Origin: Leifsonia sp. ALI-44-B
Lineage (GTDB): Bacteria > Actinomycetota > Actinomycetes > Actinomycetales > Microbacteriaceae
Assembly: GCF_001984125.1 (NCBI RefSeq)
Contig: NZ_MTQL01000007.1
Span: 248,001-312,000 of the forward strand
Direction: 5' to 3'
DNA: 64,000 nt
Below, piece after piece: positions 35,213 to 43,391 of the stretch (the first letter of the stretch is position 1; each line of letters starts with the position of its first letter). The notes under the pieces are model-generated. The model saw only the letters and a program-made list of their open reading frames with translations. It was not told where the DNA came from and did no database searches. A program made the position numbers and the translations under genes.

Positions 35213-35218
35213 TAGGCT
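35213..35218 (+). promoter_or_regulatory. -10 box of leaderless promoter for the M23-like gene
   Basis: TAGGCT ends 7 nt before the ATG at 35226. Confidence 0.5.
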
Positions 35219-35225
35219 AGACGGG

Positions 35226-36113
35226 ATGTCTCCTCCCGCCTCGCCCAGCATCCCGCCCGCCGCCGCCCCCGAGCCGCGCCCGCGCCCGCATGCTTGGTTG
35301 CGCGGATTCGCCCCCACCGCGGGTCTCATCGTCATCGGCTTCGCGCTCCTCCTGCAGGTCGTCATCGTCGCCTCGGGTCTCGATGCGCGACTCGTTCCCG
35401 CCGTCCTCGGCATGGTCGGCGCTCTCCTCATCGCCGCGGGCGCCTATTTCGGCAGCGCCTCCCCGATCGAGCGCGAGGGGTCGATCGTCGTCGACTCGCC
35501 CGTGCGCGGCCGCTGGCAGGCCGTCAACTCTCCGGCCTCCGCCACGCCCAGCCACGGCCTGCACACGCTCGGGCAGACCTGGGCCATCGACCTCATCGGC
35601 ATCCCCGACGACCGGCACCGACCCGTCTATGGACGCACCGTCACGGGCTACCTGCCGCCCAGCGATTTTCCGGGCTTCGGCCTGCCGGTGCACGCCGTCG
35701 CCGACGCAACCGTCGTCGCGCGACACGACTCCGAGGTCGACCACAAGACGCGCTACTCGTGGGACGCCATCCTCTATATGACCGTCATCGAGGGCTTGGC
35801 GCGCAGCGTCGGCGGCCCCCGCAAGATGCTCGGCAATCACGTGGTGCTGCGGCTCGACGACGGCACGTTCTTCACCTACGGGCATCTGCAACACGGTTCG
35901 GTGCGCGTGAACGTGGGCGACCGGATGCGCGCGGGCGATGTGCTCGCGGCGTGCGGCAACAGCGGCAACTCGTCCGAGCCGCATCTGCACCTCCAACGTC
36001 AGGACCGCTCGGGCGTCACGCTCGCGACCGGCCTCCCCTGGGCCATCCGTGGCGCCGGCCGGGGCGGACGCGACGGTTTTCCCCTGAACGGCGAGAACTG
36101 GGTGTCGGAGTGA
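35226..36113 (+). CDS. Membrane-anchored M23-family metallopeptidase-like protein
   Basis: The 295-aa protein has a Pro/Ala-rich start and two membrane helices (residues about 34-53 and 58-76), then an extracytoplasmic domain. The M23/LytM elements are [17 protein letters not shown], with the first His and Asp, and SSEPHLHLQ, with the HxH zinc ligand. [23 protein letters not shown] is the usual barrel core. M23 enzymes cut peptidoglycan cross-links. The family region is spread out by a loop of about 50 residues, so activity is not certain. Confidence 0.8.
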   Translation: MSPPASPSIPPAAAPEPRPRPHAWLRGFAPTAGLIVIGFALLLQVVIVASGLDARLVPAVLGMVGALLIAAGAYFGSASPIEREGSIVVDSPVRGRWQAVNSPASATPSHGLHTLGQTWAIDLIGIPDDRHRPVYGRTVTGYLPPSDFPGFGLPVHAVADATVVARHDSEVDHKTRYSWDAILYMTVIEGLARSVGGPRKMLGNHVVLRLDDGTFFTYGHLQHGSVRVNVGDRMRAGDVLAACGNSGNSSEPHLHLQRQDRSGVTLATGLPWAIRGAGRGGRDGFPLNGENWVSE

Positions 36114-36130
36114 CGCCGCCCGACCGCGCG

Positions 36131-36136
36131 TAAAAT
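36131..36136 (+). promoter_or_regulatory. -10 box of leaderless trhO promoter
   Basis: TAAAAT ends 6 nt before the GTG at 36143 that opens the conserved trhO N-terminus. Confidence 0.65.
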
Positions 36137-36142
36137 CGTCGG

Positions 36143-37065
36143 GTGGCCCTCTCCAAGATCCTGCTCTACTACGCGTTCACGCCGCTCGCCGACCCCGAAG
36201 CGGTGCGCCTGTGGCAACGCGAGCTGGCGATCGCTGGGGTGTGCGTGGCCGCATCCTGCTGTCGAAGCACGGCATCAACGGCACGGTGGGCGGCGAGATC
36301 GATGCCGTGAAACGCTACCTGCGGGGCACACAAGAGTTCGCGCCGTTCAAGAACCTCGACGTGAAGTGGTCAGACGGCTCAGGTCTCGACGCCGAGGGCC
36401 GCAGCCTCGACTTCCCCAAGCTGACCGTCAAGGTGCGCGACGAGATCGTGTCGTTCGGGGCGCCCGATGAGCTGGTCGTCGACGAGGGCGGCGTGGTGGG
36501 TGGCGGCATCCATCTGCAGCCCGAAGAGCTGCACGAGCTCGTGCAGAACCGAGACGACGTCGTGTTCTTCGACGGCCGCAACAAGTTCGAGGCCGAGATC
36601 GGCCGCTTCAAGGATGCCGTCGTGCCCGACGTCTCGAACACGCGCGAGTTCGTCGCCGCCCTCGACTCGGGCGAATACGACCACCTCAAGGGCAAGCCCG
36701 TCGTCACGTACTGCACGGGCGGCATCCGCTGCGAAGTGCTGTCGAGCCTCATGACGTCGCGCGGATTCGGCGAGGTCTACCAGCTCGACGGCGGCATCGT
36801 GCGCTACGGCGAACAGTTCGGCGACGACGGCCTCTGGCAGGGGTCGCTCTACGTGTTCGACAAGCGCATGTCGCTCGAGTTCAGCGACCACGCGGCCGTC
36901 ATCGGTGCGTGCGCGGTGTGCGGGGCGTCGACGAAACGCATGCAGAACTGCGCGGATGCCTCCTGCCGCGAGCAGTTGGTCGTGTGCGAGCTGCACGACC
37001 CCGCGTCGGTGTTCTGCGGGGCGCACGCGGCGGCGGCCACGACGACGGCAACAACGGACGCGTGA
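36143..37065 (+). pseudogene. trhO: tRNA uridine(34) hydroxylase, frameshifted near its 5' end
   Basis: TrhO (YceA) hydroxylates wobble uridine of tRNA using a rhodanese domain. Translation from GTG 36143 gives the family start ([24 protein letters not shown]), but that frame loses homology at about 36230-36240. From about 36240 the next frame gives [19 protein letters not shown] and the rest. The remainder includes the rhodanese active-site loop [13 protein letters not shown] and a Cys-rich C-terminus ([19 protein letters not shown]). One indel in GGGGTGTGCGTGG explains the break. It may be a true mutation or a sequence error; an ATG or GTG start at 36211 would lack the conserved N-terminus. 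Confidence 0.75.
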
Positions 37066-37275
37066 GAAGAGTGCCGCAAGAGCGGTGTCGCCGGTCGGCT
37101 GAGCCGCTCGGCGCGCGCCTCGCCTCGGCGGGTCCCGTGCCGCCGGATTCGCCCGCACCAGCCGGGAGGTTTCGCCCGCCGGGGGTTCTGCCGAGCCGGG
37201 CCCAGTGAGTACGATCGACGGACGGTCGACCGCTCGGTGGGCGCGAGACGCCGGCCCTGCCGCGCGAGAACGGGG

Positions 37276-37980
37276 ATGTCGGTGGCGAACGATCTGCAGC
37301 GGGAAGCGCCCCGGCATCCGCATCGCTTGCGCGTGACCGGAGCAATTCTCATCATCGCGGCCATCGTGACCGTGTGGTCGCTGCGGGTCATGGCCGGTCG
37401 GCCCGTCTATGTCAGCGAGCTCGGCGAGACCGGCGCCGCAACGGCCCCCTGGTTCAATGCGTCGCTGCTCGGCATCGCCCTCGGTGGCACGCTCATCGCG
37501 TTGGGAACCCGTTCGGTGCGCTCGACGACCCGTTGGTTGAGCGCCTGGCCCGTCGCCGCCACGCTCGTCTTCGCGTGCGTCATGTTCGCGCTCGCGTCGC
37601 AAGTCACGTGCACGCCCGGCTGCCCCGTGCCCTTCACCGCGGGAAGCACCGTGCAAGACCTCGTGCACACGTCGAGTGCCGTGCTCGGGTTCGCGGCCGG
37701 CGGCTATGCCTGCATCCAGGTGGCGTTCCTGCGCCACCGCCGCCGTCTGGCCCGCATCTCGGCCGTGGCCGGCATCGGCATGCTCCTCGTGGCGAGCGTG
37801 GGCGGCCTGCTCTCGGTGGCTCAGCTCGGCACCGATATCGGAGGCCTGCTCGAATTCACGGCCATGACGATCGCGCTTTCCTGGCTCGCCATCTATGGCC
37901 TGACGGCGACCGATGCGGATGCAGCGCCCGCCGTCGAACCGTCGATCGAGGTCGCTGGGCTCGCCTCAGAGCCGGCCTAG
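37276..37980 (+). CDS. DUF998-like polytopic membrane protein
   Basis: The 234-aa protein has about six membrane helices, starting RVTGAILIIAAIVTVWSLRV. An extracellular loop with two Cys (SQVTCTPGCPVPF) precedes VQDLVHTSSAVLGFAAGGYACIQ, the DUF998 pattern. A short acidic C-terminal tail follows. The ATG at 37276 is chosen because the upstream frame is poorly coding, though only GGGG precedes it. It converges with the GNAT gene. The function is unknown. The 210 bp upstream hold no other gene. Confidence 0.7.
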   Translation: MSVANDLQREAPRHPHRLRVTGAILIIAAIVTVWSLRVMAGRPVYVSELGETGAATAPWFNASLLGIALGGTLIALGTRSVRSTTRWLSAWPVAATLVFACVMFALASQVTCTPGCPVPFTAGSTVQDLVHTSSAVLGFAAGGYACIQVAFLRHRRRLARISAVAGIGMLLVASVGGLLSVAQLGTDIGGLLEFTAMTIALSWLAIYGLTATDADAAPAVEPSIEVAGLASEPA

Positions 37981-37992
37981 CCGCGAGTCGGT

Positions 37993-38511
37993 CTAGACCG
38001 CGTCGAGGAACTTCTCGTAGCAGAGCGACCACGGCATGGTCTCGCGGTAGGGCTCATAAACGGGGATCGCGCGGTATCCGATGCGCTCGTAGAGTGCGAC
38101 TGCCTCGGGCTGCTTCGTGCCCGTCTGCAGGATGATGTGGGTCTCGTTCTCGGCGCGCGCAACGTCTTCGACGGCCTGCATGAGGGCGCGGCCGAGACCC
38201 TGCCCACGCTGCCCGCCCGTGACGATGAGGCGTTTGACCTCGAGCACGCCGTTGAGCCAGCGCACGCCCACGTGGCCGATAGGCGTGCCCCCGGCATCCA
38301 GAGCCAGGATGGTGCGCACAACGCCCGCGGGATCGACGGCGAGCGCGCGCATCCGAGCCTCGGTGACCTCGACAGGCTCGTCTCCGTGCGACGACCCGTA
38401 CCGCTCGTCCATCTCGGCCTCCATCTCGGTTCGCAGGGCGACCGCGCGGGGGTCGTTCCAGTCGACGTTCTCGAGGGTGAAGGAGGCGGGGGCGGGGATG
38501 GACGTGCTCAC
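37993..38511 (-). CDS. GNAT family N-acetyltransferase
   Basis: The 172-aa protein has the acetyl-CoA motif RLIVTGGQRGQGLGRALMQAVEDVA (Q/R-x-x-G-x-G/A) near residue 93 and the later ALYERIGYRAIPVY strand typical of GNAT enzymes. It starts with GTG, with AGGAG just upstream. The acceptor substrate is not known. It is monocistronic and divergent from the LtrA operon. Confidence 0.85.
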   Translation of the reverse strand: MSTSIPAPASFTLENVDWNDPRAVALRTEMEAEMDERYGSSHGDEPVEVTEARMRALAVDPAGVVRTILALDAGGTPIGHVGVRWLNGVLEVKRLIVTGGQRGQGLGRALMQAVEDVARAENETHIILQTGTKQPEAVALYERIGYRAIPVYEPYRETMPWSLCYEKFLDAV

Positions 38512-38566
38512 CTCCTCACACTAATACAGCGGAAAAGCGGCCCGTGTTGCGCCGACGCCCCGTTCC

Positions 38567-38956
38567 GTGCGACCGTCAGGTGTGTTCGGCCTCGGTCTCC
38601 TCTGCCTCTTCGTCGGTTCAGCGCTCGGCGGCTATTCGGTGCGCCGCACCATCGCGCGCCGCCTCGGCACCGGGCCGCTCGTTCGGCAGGGCATCGTGGA
38701 CGCGCGGGCGCCGGGTTCGGACATCCCCCACCCGCGCCTGCCCGAGGTCATCGCCCGCACGCTCAACATCCTGCTCGTCGTCGCGGGTGTCGTGTTGCTC
38801 TGGTCCACCATCGGCGCGGGCGCGATCGCGCTTGCGGCCCTCATCTTCGGCGTGGATGCCGCGCTCTGGCTGACCTCGCTGTGGCAGGTTCGGCGCGCTC
38901 GGCCATCCGCCCGCCCGGGCACCCACCCCGACGCTCCCCGAACGGACGCCCCATGA
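38567..38956 (+). CDS. Small membrane protein upstream of ltrA
   Basis: The 129-aa protein has one hydrophobic helix at the start (FGLGLLCLFVGSALGGY), a basic loop, and two more helices (TLNILLVVAGVVLLWSTIGAGAIALAALIFG). A Pro/Arg/Ala-rich tail follows. It overlaps ltrA by ATGA and is therefore part of that operon. The start is uncertain: GTG 38567 or GTG 38582. No family was recognised. Confidence 0.6.
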   Translation: MRPSGVFGLGLLCLFVGSALGGYSVRRTIARRLGTGPLVRQGIVDARAPGSDIPHPRLPEVIARTLNILLVVAGVVLLWSTIGAGAIALAALIFGVDAALWLTSLWQVRRARPSARPGTHPDAPRTDAP

Positions 38957-40230
38957 CGGCCACACGCCCCGGCCGGTTCGGCCTCATCCCCATGCGCCCG
39001 CGGGACCCGCACGAGGCGCACCGCGTCGCCAGCCCGCTCGAGCTCTTCTTCGACCTGGTGTTCGTCGTCGCCGTCTCGATCGCGTCCACCACCTTGCACC
39101 ACATCGAGTCGGAGGGCCACGTCGCGTCGGGCGTGCTGTCCTACGTCATGGTGTTCTTCGCCATCTGGTGGGCCTGGATGAATTTCACCTGGTTCGCCTC
39201 CTCGTTCGACACCGACGACTGGCTCTACCGCGTCATGACGGTGTTGCAGATGGCGGGCGTGCTCGTGCTGGCGGCGGGTGTCGAGCGCGTCATGGTCGAG
39301 GGAGACTACGGCGTGGTGGTGGCGGGTTACATCGTCATGCGCCTCGCAATGGTCGGACAGTGGTTGCGCGCGGCGGCCGGCGATCACGCGCTGCGCGGCA
39401 CGGCGTTCCGGTATGCCACGGCCATCACGCTCGTGCAGGCGCTCTGGGTGCTCTGGCTCTTCCTGGCTCCGTCGGGCTTCGCCGCTCCGCTGTTCTTCGT
39501 GCTGGCGGCGCTCGAGATGGCTGTGCCCGTGTGGGCGCAGTTGCGCGTGCGCACCCCGTCGCATCCGCATCACATCACCGAGCGCTACGGGCTGTTCACG
39601 CTCATCCTGCTCGGCGAGAGCCTGCTGGCGTCGGCGAACGCGATCATCCAGGCCATCAACGAGGCCGACCACATCGCGCCGCTCGTGGTGCTCGCGGCCG
39701 CGGCGCTCGTCATCGTGGCGGGCATGTGGTGGATCTACTTCTCGCCCGACCAGACCGTGCACATCGCCTCGTTCCGGCGCACGCTCGCCTTCGGCTATCT
39801 GCACGGCATCATTTTCGCGGCCGCGGGCGCCCTGTCCTCGGGCATCGAGGTGGCCGTGGATGTAATCACCGACACGTCCGAGCTCGGTGCGATCGCGGCC
39901 GCCCTCACCACAACCGTGCCCGTGGGCCTGTTCGTGGCCGGAATCTGGGCGCTCAGCATCCGCCCCACCCTGTCGCGTGCGGCCAATGCGACCATCGTGG
40001 TGCTGATCGCGGTGATCTTCGCGAGTGCGCTCGTGCCGCTGGCGCTCGTGGTGGCGGCGCTGGCCGTGGCGGGCATCGTGGTGGTGCTCGAACGTTCGGC
40101 GCTGCGGTCGGGCGGCACGCATCGGGTGCTGGCGGTGGCGCGACCGGCGACAGCGACGACGGCGAAACCGGCACGGCCCACGGTGGAGCCCGGTTCGGCG
40201 ACGGCTCCCCTGGCGACGGAGGAGCCATGA
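38953..40230 (+). CDS. Low-temperature-requirement A (LtrA) family membrane protein
   Basis: The 425-aa protein has the LtrA signature near its N-terminus (SPLELFFDLVFVVAVSIAS). About eleven helices follow, including WWAWMNFTWFASSFDTDDWLYR, HHITERYGLFTLILLGESLLA and MWWIYFSP. The family is named from a Listeria cold-sensitive mutant; its biochemical role is unclear. A Thr/Ala/Pro-rich tail follows the last helix. Both its ends are ATGA-coupled to neighbours. Confidence 0.9.
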   Translation: MTATRPGRFGLIPMRPRDPHEAHRVASPLELFFDLVFVVAVSIASTTLHHIESEGHVASGVLSYVMVFFAIWWAWMNFTWFASSFDTDDWLYRVMTVLQMAGVLVLAAGVERVMVEGDYGVVVAGYIVMRLAMVGQWLRAAAGDHALRGTAFRYATAITLVQALWVLWLFLAPSGFAAPLFFVLAALEMAVPVWAQLRVRTPSHPHHITERYGLFTLILLGESLLASANAIIQAINEADHIAPLVVLAAAALVIVAGMWWIYFSPDQTVHIASFRRTLAFGYLHGIIFAAAGALSSGIEVAVDVITDTSELGAIAAALTTTVPVGLFVAGIWALSIRPTLSRAANATIVVLIAVIFASALVPLALVVAALAVAGIVVVLERSALRSGGTHRVLAVARPATATTAKPARPTVEPGSATAPLATEEP

Positions 40231-40850
40231 TGGCGAGCGACGAATACCGTTTCGAGGGGCGCATCGCAGGTTTCGGCACCACGTCGGGTGTGCGGCTCGT
40301 CGTGGGCATGTGGCAGCGGTCGCCGCTCGGCTCGTTCACGGACATCTTCCTCGAAGAGGCCGGCGGCCACCGCATCCTCTTCGCCCCGTCACAGGCCGTC
40401 GCGGACTTCGTCTCGAGCACCTACACGTTCGACGAAACCCGCATTGTGCCCGTGCACACGACTCGGGTGGCGGGTGGCCTGCACGTGGTCGCGGCCGACG
40501 AACTAGAAGTCACGATCACCATCGGGCCCCTCACGCCGCTCGGCCGCCTGCTGCGCGCCGTGCCCGGTTTTCTGGCCACGCGCCCGGCTTGGCTGCGCCT
40601 CATCGACCCCCTCGCGGCGGTTCTCGTGCCCGGCGTGCACACGGCGGGCAGCGCGGGCAACGGCCGCACCGAGTTCTACGGCGTCACAGCCCTGCGAGCC
40701 ATCACGGCGGTCTCGGGATGCTGGAACGCCGCCGATCTCGGATCCCTCGCGCGCCTCGACCCGCCCGTCTCCTTCGGTTTCGGATCGGCCCCGCCCGAGC
40801 CGCAACTCGCCGACGTCGTGACGACCATCCGCGAGCGCCCGCAGCACTGA
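40227..40850 (+). CDS. Hypothetical protein coupled to ltrA
   Basis: The 207-aa protein has no membrane helix and no recognised motif. Its beta-rich first part (FEGRIAGFGTTSGVRLVVGMWQRS and GSFTDIFLEEAGGHRILFAPS) is followed by FYGVTALRAITAVSGCWNAADLGSLARLDPP. GGAGG precedes the ATG, which overlaps the ltrA stop codon. Co-translation suggests it works with LtrA at the membrane, but this is inference. The CobW-like gene converges on it. Confidence 0.65.
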   Translation: MMASDEYRFEGRIAGFGTTSGVRLVVGMWQRSPLGSFTDIFLEEAGGHRILFAPSQAVADFVSSTYTFDETRIVPVHTTRVAGGLHVVAADELEVTITIGPLTPLGRLLRAVPGFLATRPAWLRLIDPLAAVLVPGVHTAGSAGNGRTEFYGVTALRAITAVSGCWNAADLGSLARLDPPVSFGFGSAPPEPQLADVVTTIRERPQH

Positions 40851-40865
40851 CCGCGCCCCGACCCA

Positions 40866-42110
40866 CTACAACCGACGCTCGGCGCCATCCTCCCAGCGGG
40901 GAAGCGGATCGGGCAGTCGCCGCCACAACGCCGGCCCCGCCAAAAATTCGGCGTCGGTCAGCGCGCACGCATCCAACGCCCGACCCAGGCCGGGCTCATC
41001 GAGGTAGATCCCCTGGAACACGAGGTCCTGTCCCACCGCGAGCAATTCGCTGCCCGCCGAAACCGCCATCGGGTGAAACGAGATCATGCGCCCGATATGG
41101 TCCCAACGCGCCGGGATGCCGGGGCGCGTCGCAAACGAGCAGAAACCGGCCGAGCGCACCACCGCGCCGAACGCGCCCGCCTCGATCTCACCGTCCAGCA
41201 GGCGCACGATCCGGTTCGGATGGAAGGGCCGCAGTTGCTGATACCGAAAGGTGCTCACGGCGCGGTCGGTCACGTGCGGGCGGTGCTCCCCGTTCATGGC
41301 GTGCACCCAGCCGGGCTGCTGCGTCGTCGCGTCGATCGCGCGTGCGCCCGTCGACGGTCGCCCGAAGCCCCCGCCCGGCGGGTGGTCGGCGGTCTCGGCG
41401 CCGGTCGTTCGCTTGGCGCGCGGGCGGGTGCCCGCGGTATCTGCGGCGCTGCTGCCGCGCCCGTTTTTCGCACCACGAGCGAGGCGCATCCGAGCGTCGG
41501 GCGCGAGGTGACCGATGACGGCCATCAGGATCGACAGCTCGGCGTGGTCGATATGCGCCCAGTCCACGAGGATGACAGTGCTCGCGAACTCGATCTGCGT
41601 CACCGTGAGGAGCGCCCGGGCGGTGTACGTCTCAGCATCCACACCGTGTGCGCCGTGAGGCGCGTCGTAGCGTGCGTCATGGTCGTCGCCAGCGGGTTCG
41701 ACGAGATAACCGTCATCGCCGAGGTCGGCGCGGAACCGGCCGGCGTCGACGACGGTGACGATGCCCACGATCACGATGTCCTCCGATGCGTCGGGGCCGG
41801 CCAGAGCGCCGATGGCCTCCTCGGGGCGGGTGTCGTCGGGCAGGTCGAGGATCACGCGCACCGGTGGTGCGCCATCTTTCGCTGCCGCGTCTAAGGCATC
41901 CGCGAGTCTCGTCTCCAGCGGGCCGCCGCTCGTGCGCGGAGCCACGCGAACGCTGACATCGCGGCTTTGCGCGAGGGCGGCAGCCTGCTCGTGCCGGTGG
42001 TTGGTGCACCGGCCGAAAACGAGGACTACGTCGGTGCGACCGGCCCGCGCGCCCCTGCCGTGGCTCGATGCCGCGCCGGATGGGTCGTGTGCGTCTCTGT
42101 CATCGTGCAT
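40866..42110 (-). CDS. CobW C-terminal-domain protein lacking GTPase motifs (putative zinc-responsive)
   Basis: The 414-aa protein ends in a CobW_C-like domain ([21 protein letters not shown] and [23 protein letters not shown]). The N-terminal half keeps traces of the CobW GTPase layout ([41 protein letters not shown]), but no GxxxxGK[ST] Walker A is present. The NKxD position reads VDWA, so GTP binding is doubtful. A Gly/Arg/Thr-rich insert of about 55 residues precedes the C-terminal domain. TAGCGT (42117-42122, minus strand) lies 6 nt before the ATG at leaderless spacing. The palindrome at 42123-42151 follows, so it is probably controlled by Zur. Confidence 0.75.
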   Translation of the reverse strand: MHDDRDAHDPSGAASSHGRGARAGRTDVVLVFGRCTNHRHEQAAALAQSRDVSVRVAPRTSGGPLETRLADALDAAAKDGAPPVRVILDLPDDTRPEEAIGALAGPDASEDIVIVGIVTVVDAGRFRADLGDDGYLVEPAGDDHDARYDAPHGAHGVDAETYTARALLTVTQIEFASTVILVDWAHIDHAELSILMAVIGHLAPDARMRLARGAKNGRGSSAADTAGTRPRAKRTTGAETADHPPGGGFGRPSTGARAIDATTQQPGWVHAMNGEHRPHVTDRAVSTFRYQQLRPFHPNRIVRLLDGEIEAGAFGAVVRSAGFCSFATRPGIPARWDHIGRMISFHPMAVSAGSELLAVGQDLVFQGIYLDEPGLGRALDACALTDAEFLAGPALWRRLPDPLPRWEDGAERRL

Positions 42111-42116
42111 GGGTCT

Positions 42117-42122
42117 ACGCTA
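42117..42122 (-). promoter_or_regulatory. -10 box of leaderless CobW-like gene promoter
   Basis: TAGCGT on the minus strand ends 6 nt before the ATG at 42110 and directly abuts the palindrome at 42123-42151, so a bound repressor would cover the promoter. Confidence 0.6.
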
Positions 42123-42151
42123 CCTTTATTGATAACTGTTATCAATAAAGG
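42123..42151 (+). promoter_or_regulatory. Perfect 29-bp palindrome, probable Zur operator
   Basis: CCTTTATTGATAAC (42123-42136) and GTTATCAATAAAGG (42138-42151) are exact reverse complements around one base. It is AT-rich, in contrast to its surroundings, and lies between divergent genes for a CobW-like protein and a cysteine-free L36. Both are classical members of actinobacterial Zur regulons. The TGATAAC/GTTATCA core resembles Fur/Zur boxes. Its right end overlaps the L36 ribosome site AAGGAG. Confidence 0.85.
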
Positions 42152-42158
42152 AGTGATC

Positions 42159-42281
42159 ATGAAGGTTCGTGCGTCGATCAAATCGCTGAAGAATCAGCCG
42201 GGTTCGCAGGTGGTGCGCCGTCGCGGCCGGGTGTTCGTGATCAACAAGCTCAACCCGCGCTGGAAGGGCCGTCAGGGCTGA
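42159..42281 (+). CDS. rpmJ: Ribosomal protein L36, zinc-independent (C-minus) paralog
   Basis: The 40-aa protein begins [20 protein letters not shown] and ends [10 protein letters not shown]. Normal L36 holds one zinc through three Cys and a His; here those positions are Asn/Gln-region residues, Asn/Lys-region residues and Trp, with no Cys or His at all. In zinc limitation such paralogs replace the zinc-binding form and release zinc. AAGGAG lies 5 nt before the ATG and at the end of the operator palindrome, which supports Zur repression. Stop codon at 42279-42281. Confidence 0.92.
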   Translation: MKVRASIKSLKNQPGSQVVRRRGRVFVINKLNPRWKGRQG

Positions 42282-42302
42282 AGCTTGCACAAACTCTCAG
42301 CT

Positions 42303-42326
42303 GCGGGCGGGCTCGGGGCCGCCCGC
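42303..42326 (+). terminator. Weak GC hairpin between L36 and ldh
   Basis: GCGGGCGG (42303-42310) pairs with CCGCCCGC (42319-42326) around an 8-nt loop. No T-run is present. Confidence 0.4.
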
Positions 42327-42355
42327 ATCGGCCCGCGGCACGGCAGGATGGAGGT

Positions 42356-43312
42356 ATGAGCGTCGTCGAGAACACGAAACTGGCCATCATCGGTGCGGGA
42401 AGCGTGGGCAGCTCGCTCGCCTACGCGTCGCTGATCCGCAATAGTGCGCGCGAGGTGGCGCTCTACGATGTGAACACCGCGAAGGCCGAGGCCGAGGTTC
42501 TCGATCTGGCGCACGGCACGCCTTTCACGGGTGCGTCTCGCATCACGGGCGGCGGCGATATGGATGTCATCGCGGGTGCCAACGTGGTGGTCATCACGGC
42601 GGGTGCCAAGCAGGAGCCCGGCCAGACGCGCATCGATCTGGCGGGCACGAACGCGCGCATTCTCGAAAAGATCATGCCGCAGCTGGTCGAGCGCGCACCG
42701 AAGGCCGTCTACATTCTGGTGACGAACCCGTGCGATGTGCTGACGGTGATCGCCCAGCAGATCTCGGGTCTGCCCGCCGGCAAGGTCTTCTCGTCGGGCA
42801 CCGTGCTCGATTCGGGTCGTCTGCGGTGGCTGTTGGCGGAACGCGCGGGCGTCGCGGCACAGAGCGTCCACGCGTCGATTGTGGGCGAGCATGGCGATAG
42901 CGAGTTCCCGCTGTGGTCGCAGGCATCCATCGGTTTGACGCCGCTGCGCGAGTGGACGGATGCCTCGGGCACCCAGGTCTTCACGCGTGACGTTCTCGAC
43001 GCCCTGCGCGACGATGTCGTCACGGCGGCGTACCGCGTGATCGCGGGCAAGGGCGCCACGAACTATGCCATCGGACTGTCGGGTGCGCGCATCGTCGAGT
43101 CGGTGTTGCGCGACGAGCGGGCCGTCTTGCCGGTCAGTTCGGTGCTGTCGGGCTATCGCGGGATCGATGGGGTGGCGCTGAGCGTGCCGTCGATCGTGGG
43201 TTCGCGCGGCGTCGAGCGCGTGCTCGATGTGCCCATGGATGATGGCGAGCAGGAGCTGTTGCAGCGCTCGGCCGACGCCCTCTCCCACACAATCAAGACT
43301 CTGGGGTACTGA
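42356..43312 (+). CDS. ldh: L-lactate dehydrogenase
   Basis: This 318-aa NAD-dependent enzyme interconverts pyruvate and L-lactate. Visible features are the Rossmann motif IIGAGSVGSSLAY, the catalytic-loop Arg in GQTRIDLAGTN, VTNPCDVLT, the substrate Arg segment GTVLDSGRLRWLL, and the catalytic His in VGEHGDSEF. The substrate-discriminating residue (Gln in AGAKQEPGQTR) points to lactate rather than malate dehydrogenase. The ATG at 42356 gives the family length. CAGGAT lies 6 nt upstream and GGAGG is also close. Confidence 0.93.
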   Translation: MSVVENTKLAIIGAGSVGSSLAYASLIRNSAREVALYDVNTAKAEAEVLDLAHGTPFTGASRITGGGDMDVIAGANVVVITAGAKQEPGQTRIDLAGTNARILEKIMPQLVERAPKAVYILVTNPCDVLTVIAQQISGLPAGKVFSSGTVLDSGRLRWLLAERAGVAAQSVHASIVGEHGDSEFPLWSQASIGLTPLREWTDASGTQVFTRDVLDALRDDVVTAAYRVIAGKGATNYAIGLSGARIVESVLRDERAVLPVSSVLSGYRGIDGVALSVPSIVGSRGVERVLDVPMDDGEQELLQRSADALSHTIKTLGY

Positions 43313-43391
43313 CCGGCGGCCGCCCTCTCGTGGGGGCGGTTCGCAGCAGTGCGGCGCGTGCCAGTGCCCGCCGCGCCCGTGCCCGTGCCCG

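Noticed and set aside
37989-38000. 12-bp palindrome CGGTCTAGACCG
   Set aside because: It overlaps the stop codon of the GNAT gene between convergent genes and is short enough to be chance.
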